Under the pieces are notes generated by a model. The model had not been told where the DNA came from. It searched no databases and saw only the letters and a list, made by a program, of their open reading frames with translations. From Streptomyces malachitofuscus (GTDB taxonomy: Bacteria; Actinomycetota; Actinomycetes; Streptomycetales; Streptomycetaceae): a stretch of DNA of 64,000 nt. The stretch is taken from NCBI RefSeq assembly GCF_014650055.1, contig NZ_BMUF01000011.1:62001-126000 (forward strand). The letters run 5' to 3'. The translations under genes were made by a program, and so were the position numbers. Positions 17,262 to 23,619 of this stretch are shown here, piece by piece; position 1 is the stretch's first letter; the number at the start of each line of letters is the position of its first letter.

Positions 17262-19450
17262 CGGACGGGCTCCCCGTACTGGATGCCGCGTCCGTTGGTG
17301 GCGAGGTAGACCCGGCCGTACACGCGCGGGTCGCCGGTGATGGTCTCTCCGGTCCAGCCCCACTGGTGGTCGTCGTCGTTGATGCGCACCCAGGTCCTCG
17401 CCTCGTCGTCGGAGCGGTGGACGGCGGTGATCGCCTCGGTCGAGCCGACCTGGTAGAGCGCCGGGTAGCCGGCGCCGTCGGCGGCCTTGCCGAAGCCGAG
17501 GGTGTAGGAGGCCCAGCAGCTGTCCACCTTGGTGAAGGCCCCACCGCCGTCGGTGGAGCGGTACAGCCCGTTCCACTTGGTGCTCAGCCACAGGTCGCCG
17601 GTGCGGTCCGGCGCCGCGACCAGCTTGAACTGGCTGTCTCCGGCGGGCAGCCCGGTCGCCCGTGCGGTGAAGGAGCGGCCGCCGTCGGTACTGGCGAGCA
17701 GCGTTCCCGTGTCGGTGTCGTAGGCGTAGAACAGCGCCGGGTCGGCCGGGTCGGCGACCGGTGTGGCGCCCTTGGGGAAGGAGGGGATCTCGGACCAGGT
17801 GGCGCCGCCGTCCGCCGAGCGGTGGGCCGGATACCGGGTGCCGTCCCAGTGCACGAAGGACCACAGCAGCACAGTGCCGTCGGCGTTGACGGCGATCGGC
17901 CCGGGTGCGTCCTTGGCGATGGGGGGCTGGGCCGCGAAGGGCGCCCAGGTCCGCCCGCCGTCGTGGGAGTACGCACCGTTGCCGTGCTCCCCCCAGCCCG
18001 CCCGGACGACGTACGCCGGTCTGCGGGCGGCCTGCGCGAGTCCCGTCGCCGATCCGAGGACGGGGTTCGTCGCCATGCCGTGCGCCGGGGACGAGGTGAG
18101 CCGCTCGTGGTACATCACGCCGATGTCCCGCGACCCGCTGATCAGGTGCGCCCGCCCGGCCGGGGGCGAGACCAGCTGGGTGACGGACGCCTCCTCCAGG
18201 CCGCGGATCCGCGGGGCCCAGTGACGCAGGTCCCGGGTGCCGTAGAGGGTGGCGCCCGTGCCGTACACGACGTGCCGCGCGTCGTACGGGTCGACGGCGA
18301 GGGCCTGGATCCACCAGCCGAACTTGGGTTGCTCCTCGCCCCACTTCAGGTACGGCGTCTCGGAGACGTCGAGCACGGCGGTGTCCTTCAGCGAGCGCCA
18401 GCTGCGTCCGCCGTCGGTGGAGCGGTACAGCGTGTCGACCGCGGCCCAGCGGTTGTTGGTGGAGACGACGACGGTGCCGGGACGGCGGGCGTCGACGGCG
18501 ACCCCGCCGTAGCCGAAGGTGTCGGCGGCACCCTCACCGGTGGTCCCGCCCGGCTTCACGGGCGTGACCTCGGTCCACCCGCCGCCGACGGTGCGCAGCT
18601 TGTGCACGCTGCCGTCGGACTGGCCGTTGGGGCCGGGCGCGTCGGCGTACGTCACGTACAGCTCGCGGCCCTGCCGGTCGTACGCGGCCCGGACCGGCAC
18701 GCGCGCGGCGGTACCGGACGGCTGCCCGGGGACCGCCTCCCAGGTGGTGCCGTCGGACGTGCGGAACAGGTTCGCCCCACCCCCGTCGCCCCAGCCGGCG
18801 TAGACGGCGCGTCCGGCGGCCACGAGGAGGGTGATGCCCTGGCCGGTGGCGGAGGGAACGGCCGGGAAGCCGCTCACGGGGGCCCAGGTCGCGCCCCGGT
18901 CGGTCGACCTGAGCAGTCCGTCGTGCCGGGTGCCCAGCCACAGGGTGTCGCTGTCCCGCGGGTCGACGAGCAGCCGCTCGCCGGTGCCGCGGCCGTCCTC
19001 GTTGGCGCCGAGCTTCACGGTGAGGTCGGTGCGCCGCCAGGTGGCGCCGCGGTCGTCCGAGCACAGGACCGCGCCGTTGCCGGCCCACTCCTGGGCGTAG
19101 GTGCCGCAGGCCAGGTAGAGCCGGTCCGGATGGGCCGGGTCGACGGCCATCGCCTCGACGCCGAGCAGGTTCCAGTCGTCCCACCCGATGTGGTCGAGGA
19201 GCGGGACCCAGCGGTCCCGCCGGTCGTCCCAGCGGTAGGCACCGCCGATGTCGGTCCGGACATAGGCGAGCCCCCGCACCCGCGGATGGAACAGCACACC
19301 GGTGATGAACCCGGTCCCGCCGATGACGACGTTGCGCCAGCGGTAGGCGGAGGATCCGGCGGCCGTCGCCCGGCCGGTGACGAGGGGAAGAGCGGCCACC
19401 GCGGCTGTCCCGGCAAGAACGGCACGCCGGCTGAGGGAGGACGCGTTCAT
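17258..19450 (-). CDS. Secreted GH74-like xyloglucanase
   Basis: A 730-residue protein with a Tat-type signal (SRRAVLAG at 7-14, cleavage expected near TATAAG about residue 30). The rest is a tandem seven-bladed beta-propeller with repeated BNR-like S-x-D-G-G-x-T/S-W turns, as in GH74 endo- and oligo-xyloglucanases. The family motif YVRTDIGGAYRW is present, with Asp67 as the likely catalytic base. At the second site, where I recall family members having an HDD motif, this protein has YHERL (His448-Glu449-Arg450). It should cut the polymer outside the cell and feed the ABC importer upstream. GAGG lies seven bases before ATG 19450. The start is 82 bases after the permease stop. Confidence 0.82.
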   Translation of the reverse strand: MNASSLSRRAVLAGTAAVAALPLVTGRATAAGSSAYRWRNVVIGGTGFITGVLFHPRVRGLAYVRTDIGGAYRWDDRRDRWVPLLDHIGWDDWNLLGVEAMAVDPAHPDRLYLACGTYAQEWAGNGAVLCSDDRGATWRRTDLTVKLGANEDGRGTGERLLVDPRDSDTLWLGTRHDGLLRSTDRGATWAPVSGFPAVPSATGQGITLLVAAGRAVYAGWGDGGGANLFRTSDGTTWEAVPGQPSGTAARVPVRAAYDRQGRELYVTYADAPGPNGQSDGSVHKLRTVGGGWTEVTPVKPGGTTGEGAADTFGYGGVAVDARRPGTVVVSTNNRWAAVDTLYRSTDGGRSWRSLKDTAVLDVSETPYLKWGEEQPKFGWWIQALAVDPYDARHVVYGTGATLYGTRDLRHWAPRIRGLEEASVTQLVSPPAGRAHLISGSRDIGVMYHERLTSSPAHGMATNPVLGSATGLAQAARRPAYVVRAGWGEHGNGAYSHDGGRTWAPFAAQPPIAKDAPGPIAVNADGTVLLWSFVHWDGTRYPAHRSADGGATWSEIPSFPKGATPVADPADPALFYAYDTDTGTLLASTDGGRSFTARATGLPAGDSQFKLVAAPDRTGDLWLSTKWNGLYRSTDGGGAFTKVDSCWASYTLGFGKAADGAGYPALYQVGSTEAITAVHRSDDEARTWVRINDDDHQWGWTGETITGDPRVYGRVYLATNGRGIQYGEPVR

Positions 19451-19532
19451 GACAGTACCTCGTTCGCAAGGGAGGACAAGGGAGGACGGAGAAACCTTCA
19501 GGGGGCGCGGGAGCTGTCTCGACGTCAGGGCG

Positions 19533-20498
19533 TCAGCCCTTGACCGCGCCCGTCAGCATGCCCTTCTTGAAGTGCTTCTGGACGAAGGGCGACAGCACGG
19601 CCACCGGCAGCAGCGCCAGCACCATCACGGCCATCTGGATGGCCAGCGGCGACAGTTGCCCCGTATTGATCTGCGCGGACAGTCCCACCGGCCGTTCCTG
19701 CTTCTGCACCAGCTGGATCATGACGTTCTGCAGCGGCATCATGTCCTGGTCCGTCAGGTAGATCGACGCGTTGAACCAGGCGCTCCAGTACCCCACCGCG
19801 TAGAACAGCGCGATCACCGCGATGACCGCCCGGGACAGCGGCATCACGATCCGGAACAGGATCCGCCAGTCGCCGGCCCCGTCGATCCGGGCACTGTCGA
19901 TGAGCTCCTGGGAGATGTTCATGAAGAACGCGCGCAGCACCAGGATGTTGAAGACGCTCACCGCGCTGGGCAGGATCAGCGCCAGGTAGGTGTCGGTCAG
20001 TCCGAGCGCCTGCACCAGGAGGTACGTCGGGATCAGCCCCGCGCCGAAGAACATCGTGGCGAGGAGCGTCATCAGGATCCAGCGGTGTCCCAGCGAACCG
20101 CTCCGCGAGAGGCCGTAGGCGCTCAGCACGGACACGGCCATGCTGAACAGCGTGCCGACGACGGTGACGCCGATGCTGACCAGGGTGGCGCGCTGCACCT
20201 GGCCGCCGGTGAGGAGTTCCTGGTAGGCGACGAAGGTGATGCTCTTCGGGATCACCACCAGACCGCCGGCCTCGTCGATGGTCCGCTTGGTCTGGAGACT
20301 GGTGACGACGACGATCCACAGCGGGAAGAGGATGCCAAGGCAGGCCAGGCCCAGGACGAGGCCCTTGCCCGCCTGTCCGGCCCTGGAGGGCTCCTCCTCC
20401 CAGACGGGGCGGGGCGGCGCGGCCCAGGGGCTCGGCTTCCTCGTCGCCCTGTCCGGCGGCCGCTGCGGCCCCGCCGGTGTGCCGAGGACGGTGGTCAC
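19533..20498 (-). CDS. ABC sugar transporter permease (LplC/YtcP-like, MalG type)
   Basis: A 321-residue inner-membrane subunit of a carbohydrate importer. An Ala/Pro-rich cytoplasmic head of about 45 residues precedes six membrane segments (LVLGLACLGILFPLWIVVV first). The EAA loop that docks the ATPase is visible (ELIDSARIDGAGDWRILFRIVMPL). The C-terminal KKGMLTGAVKG is typical of the YtcP/LplC group. The GTG start at 20498 overlaps the stop of the partner permease (GTGA). No ATPase gene is near; streptomycete sugar importers commonly share one (MsiK), which is inference here. Confidence 0.9.
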   Translation of the reverse strand: MTTVLGTPAGPQRPPDRATRKPSPWAAPPRPVWEEEPSRAGQAGKGLVLGLACLGILFPLWIVVVTSLQTKRTIDEAGGLVVIPKSITFVAYQELLTGGQVQRATLVSIGVTVVGTLFSMAVSVLSAYGLSRSGSLGHRWILMTLLATMFFGAGLIPTYLLVQALGLTDTYLALILPSAVSVFNILVLRAFFMNISQELIDSARIDGAGDWRILFRIVMPLSRAVIAVIALFYAVGYWSAWFNASIYLTDQDMMPLQNVMIQLVQKQERPVGLSAQINTGQLSPLAIQMAVMVLALLPVAVLSPFVQKHFKKGMLTGAVKG

Positions 20499-21550
20499 TT
20501 CTTGTACACCCCCTGCTCGCCCATGAGGTGGGCCACCTTGTTGGCGGTCAGGACCAGCCCCAGCCCCACCACGCCCTTGATCAGGCCGGCGGCGGCCGCG
20601 TAGCTGAAGTCCTGGTTGCGGATGCCGTTCCACCACACGTAGGTGTCGAGGACCTCGGAGGCGTCGACGCCCACCGCTTGCCGTTGCAGCAGCAGTTGTT
20701 CGAAGCCGACGGTGAGGGCGTCGCCGACGCGCAGCACCAGCAGCAGGGCGATCACCGGGCGCAGGGCGGGCAGCGTGATGTGCCACATGCGCCGCCAGCG
20801 CCCGGCGCCGTCCATGGCGGCGGCCTCGTACAGGTCGTTGGAGACCGCCGACAGCGCGGCGAGGAAGACGATGATGCCCCAGCCGGCGTCCTTCCAGACG
20901 GTCTCGGCCGTCACCAGGTACTTGAAGATCTCCGGGTCGGTCATCAGGTCGAAGCCCTCGTAACCGTGCCGGCGGAGGGTCTGCGCGATGATGCCCGCGC
21001 CACCGAAGATCTGCATGAAGACGGTGACGACGAGGACCCAGGAGAAGAAGTGCGGAAGGTACATGATCGCCTGGGCGACCGCCCGCACCCGGGGCCTGAC
21101 CACGCTGTTGATGAGCAGCGCGAGCAGGATCGGGATGGGGAAGTAGAGCACCAGCTGGAGGAAGAACAGGACGAAGGTGTTCTGCACCGCGTGCCAGAAG
21201 GCCGAGTCGGCGAAGATCCGCTCGAACTGCTCGAAGCCGATCCAAGGGCTCTCGAGGATGGCGACGAAGCCGTTCTCGCTGAGATAGGGGTCGTAGTCCT
21301 GGAAGGCGACCACGTTACCGAGGATCGGTATGTAGTTGAACACCAGGATCAGCACCAGGGCCGGCACCGTCATCAGGATCAGCGTGCGGTCACGCCGGAA
21401 CCTGAGCCGGAGACTCAGCTTCCCCGGAGTCGTCCCGGGTGTGCCGGAGCCCTCGCCCTTCCCGGGCCCGGCGGTGTCACCGCTGCCCGCCGCCTGCTTC
21501 TCGGGTGTGCGTGTCCCGGTCGTGTCCCGGGGCACCGTGCTGTGCGACAC
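20495..21550 (-). CDS. ABC sugar transporter permease (LplB-like, MalF type)
   Basis: A 351-residue permease with a Gly/Thr-rich N-terminal tail of about 50 residues and six membrane segments beginning LILMTVPALVLILVF. The EAA loop reads DLYEAAAMDGAGRWRRMWHITLPAL. The C-terminal region (VDASEVLDTYVWWNGIRNQDFSYAAA) is characteristic of the LplB family, which pairs with large LplA-type binding proteins. The start GTG 21550 has GAGGAGAA upstream. It lies 26 bases after the binding-protein gene and overlaps the second permease gene by four bases, so all three are in one operon. Confidence 0.92.
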   Translation of the reverse strand: MSHSTVPRDTTGTRTPEKQAAGSGDTAGPGKGEGSGTPGTTPGKLSLRLRFRRDRTLILMTVPALVLILVFNYIPILGNVVAFQDYDPYLSENGFVAILESPWIGFEQFERIFADSAFWHAVQNTFVLFFLQLVLYFPIPILLALLINSVVRPRVRAVAQAIMYLPHFFSWVLVVTVFMQIFGGAGIIAQTLRRHGYEGFDLMTDPEIFKYLVTAETVWKDAGWGIIVFLAALSAVSNDLYEAAAMDGAGRWRRMWHITLPALRPVIALLLVLRVGDALTVGFEQLLLQRQAVGVDASEVLDTYVWWNGIRNQDFSYAAAAGLIKGVVGLGLVLTANKVAHLMGEQGVYKK

Positions 21551-21576
21551 GGCCTTCTCCTCGCGTCAGCCCCGGG

Positions 21577-23262
21577 TCACTTCGCCGAACCGTTGTCGTC
21601 GAGCAGCTTCCTGTACCAGTCGCGCAGTCCGTCGCCGCCCTTGCTCTTCCAGTCGGACACGGCCTGCTGCACATCGCTGATCTTCTTGCGGCCGCGCACC
21701 ACGTCGTCCTCCAGCTGCTCGAAGTCGTCGGCGAGGTTCGACCAGCGGTTGGGTTCGGTGACCGTGAGCCCGAAGAAGGAGGCCTTCTTGGTGAAGGCGC
21801 CCATGCGCTGCTGCCACTCGACCATCGCCTTCGTGACCTCGGGGAGGTCGGGGTAGGCGATGTACGGGGCGGGGTTGCCGGTGTAGTCGTAGGCGCCGTT
21901 GACCTCGTTCACGCCCTGCTGCGTCTTGACCGGCAGGCCGTCCTCGAACGCGTAGTCGGTGCCCTCGACGCCATAGGCGGTGAGCATGAACTCCTTGGTG
22001 CCGTAGGGCGCGGCGCAGAAGTTGCACAGGGCGAGGAAGTCCTTGATCTGCTGCTCGGTCGCCTTCCTGGAGACGAAGGTGAAGATGTTGGCCGGCTGGA
22101 CCGCCCACAGCGTGGGGTCGCCACCGTCGGGGCCGAAGATGTCGAACGCCGCCATCTCGAAGTCCGGGTTGTGGGTGCGCTGTTCGGCGGTCTTGCCCCA
22201 CCAGTCGGAGATGTTCTGGTTGTAGACCAGCACCTCACCGGCGGTGAAGCGGTTGCCCGCGTCGCCTCCCGCCTTGCCCTGGACCGCGTCGGGGTGGACC
22301 ACCTCGGCGGCGTAGAGCTTGCGGGTCCACTCCAGGGCCTCGAGGTACTGCTCGGTCTCGATGCGGTTGACCAGCTTGTCGCCCTCGAGGTTCCACCAGA
22401 GCGCCTTGTCGCTGCCGGAGAGGACACCGAAGATGTTGAACGCCGTCCACTTCATGTCGTCGCAGGCCCAGAGCCTGGACTTGGCGTCGGTGGCCTCCTT
22501 GGCCCAGGACAGGAACGCGTCGGGGCTCTTCGGGACGGCGTAGCCCTTCTTCGCGAAGAGGTCCTTGCGGTACAGGGGCGCGATGTCGGTGACGTACGGG
22601 GCGGGCATCGGGACACCGCGCAGCTGCCCGCCGAAGATGCCGCGCTGCCACGCCTCGGTGGGGACGGCCGCCAGGTTGGGGTAGTCCTTGACCTTGTCAC
22701 CGGCGAGGTAGGGGCCGAGATCGGCGAACTTGGCGTTGATCGCGCTGGGAATGCGGCCCATCAGGTTCCAGCCGGGGACGACCACGGCGTCCGGGATGTC
22801 GCTGGAGGCGAGGACCGCGCCGAGCTTCTGGTCGTAGGTGACGCCGTCCTGGTTCTGCCAGGTGACCTCGACGCCGACGGCCTTGTTCATCGCCGTGTAG
22901 TACGGGTTGTCGCCCTTGGGCGGGGTGCCCCAGAACGGGGACATGATCTTCAGCTTGCCGCCGCTGCCCAGTGTCTTCGGCACCGAGGTCTTCAGCTCGG
23001 CCGTCGGTATCGCCTTCGTGAAGCCGGCCGCCGAGCCGTTCCTGGCCGGGATGTCGGGGGTGACGACGCCCGACACGACGAACGCCGGAAGGAGCTTCGC
23101 GGCCTCCTTGCCGGAGGTGGTGCCCTCCTTGCGGCCCTCCCGCTCGCCCCCGCAGGCGGCGAGCAGCGGCATCCCCCCGGCCACCGCCGCGGTCGCGACC
23201 GCCGTGGAGGCGAGGAAGCTTCTCCGGCTGGGCCCGGAGGAGTGGGAGGCGTTCGGCGTCAT
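21577..23262 (-). CDS. Extracellular solute-binding lipoprotein of the sugar importer (LplA-like)
   Basis: A 561-residue family 1-type binding protein. The N-terminus has twin Arg (13-14), a hydrophobic stretch and a lipobox LAAC ending at Cys37, so it is exported (probably by Tat) and lipid-anchored outside. The large size and sequence (LKIMSPFWGTPPKGDNPYYTAMNKAVGVEV; NFCAAPYGTKEFML) match the LplA/aldouronate-binding group that captures oligosaccharides. It is the first gene of the operon and follows a -10/-35 pair and the LacI operator at 23390-23403. Confidence 0.92.
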   Translation of the reverse strand: MTPNASHSSGPSRRSFLASTAVATAAVAGGMPLLAACGGEREGRKEGTTSGKEAAKLLPAFVVSGVVTPDIPARNGSAAGFTKAIPTAELKTSVPKTLGSGGKLKIMSPFWGTPPKGDNPYYTAMNKAVGVEVTWQNQDGVTYDQKLGAVLASSDIPDAVVVPGWNLMGRIPSAINAKFADLGPYLAGDKVKDYPNLAAVPTEAWQRGIFGGQLRGVPMPAPYVTDIAPLYRKDLFAKKGYAVPKSPDAFLSWAKEATDAKSRLWACDDMKWTAFNIFGVLSGSDKALWWNLEGDKLVNRIETEQYLEALEWTRKLYAAEVVHPDAVQGKAGGDAGNRFTAGEVLVYNQNISDWWGKTAEQRTHNPDFEMAAFDIFGPDGGDPTLWAVQPANIFTFVSRKATEQQIKDFLALCNFCAAPYGTKEFMLTAYGVEGTDYAFEDGLPVKTQQGVNEVNGAYDYTGNPAPYIAYPDLPEVTKAMVEWQQRMGAFTKKASFFGLTVTEPNRWSNLADDFEQLEDDVVRGRKKISDVQQAVSDWKSKGGDGLRDWYRKLLDDNGSAK

Positions 23263-23389
23263 TGCGTCAACCCTTCATGGCGCACCAGGACACCCGGCAG
23301 GGGCCGTCGGCTGCGGTGTCTTCCGTGGAACTCGCTGAGCCGAAGCGGTCGTTCGGCGTCGGCTGTGCCGCTGAGGGCGGGCCTCGCTG

Positions 23390-23403
23390 TCGAAGCGCTT
23401 CGA
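23390..23403. promoter_or_regulatory. LacI-type operator O3 upstream of the transporter-hydrolase operon
   Basis: A perfect 14-base palindrome TCGAAGCGCTTCGA, identical to the core of O1 and to O4. It lies nine bases downstream of the predicted -10 of the minus-strand operon promoter, covering the start-site region, so bound repressor would block transcription of the binding protein, permeases and, by read-through, the GH74, GH42 and GH95 genes. Confidence 0.8.
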
Positions 23404-23412
23404 TGTGCTGCG

Positions 23413-23441
23413 AGGTTAGGTGAACACCCAGAGGCACACAA
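23413..23441 (-). promoter_or_regulatory. Predicted promoter of the sugar-importer operon
   Basis: On the minus strand a -35 TTGTGT (23441-23436) and a -10 TAACCT (23418-23413) are 17 bases apart. The LacI operator follows directly. The leader from here to ATG 23262 is about 140 bases long. Confidence 0.5.
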
Positions 23442-23540
23442 GAGTCACATCCAAGATTCCCAGGATGTCGGGCCACATCCGACACAGGCGCCACTCCCAC
23501 GAATTGCGGGCGTCGCACCCGATCCGGCGCAGGGGATCCC

Positions 23541-23570
23541 TTGACACCCGACCCCACTCCGAATGAGCAT
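23541..23570 (+). promoter_or_regulatory. Predicted promoter of the GH3 gene
   Basis: A consensus -35 TTGACA (23541-23546) and a -10-like GAGCAT (23565-23570), 18 bases apart, run straight into operator O4. The GH3 start codon is 50 bases downstream. The -10 is weak, so the assignment rests on the -35 and on the geometry. Confidence 0.5.
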
Positions 23571-23583
23571 CGAAGCGCTTCGA
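23570..23583. promoter_or_regulatory. LacI-type operator O4 upstream of the GH3 gene
   Basis: A perfect TCGAAGCGCTTCGA placed at the expected transcription start of the GH3 gene. O3 and O4 are 180 bases apart in the divergent region, so one regulator can control both transcription units. Confidence 0.8.
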
Positions 23584-23619
23584 AAGCGCCTCGTCGCTCC
23601 ATTCCGAGGGGAACCCCAC

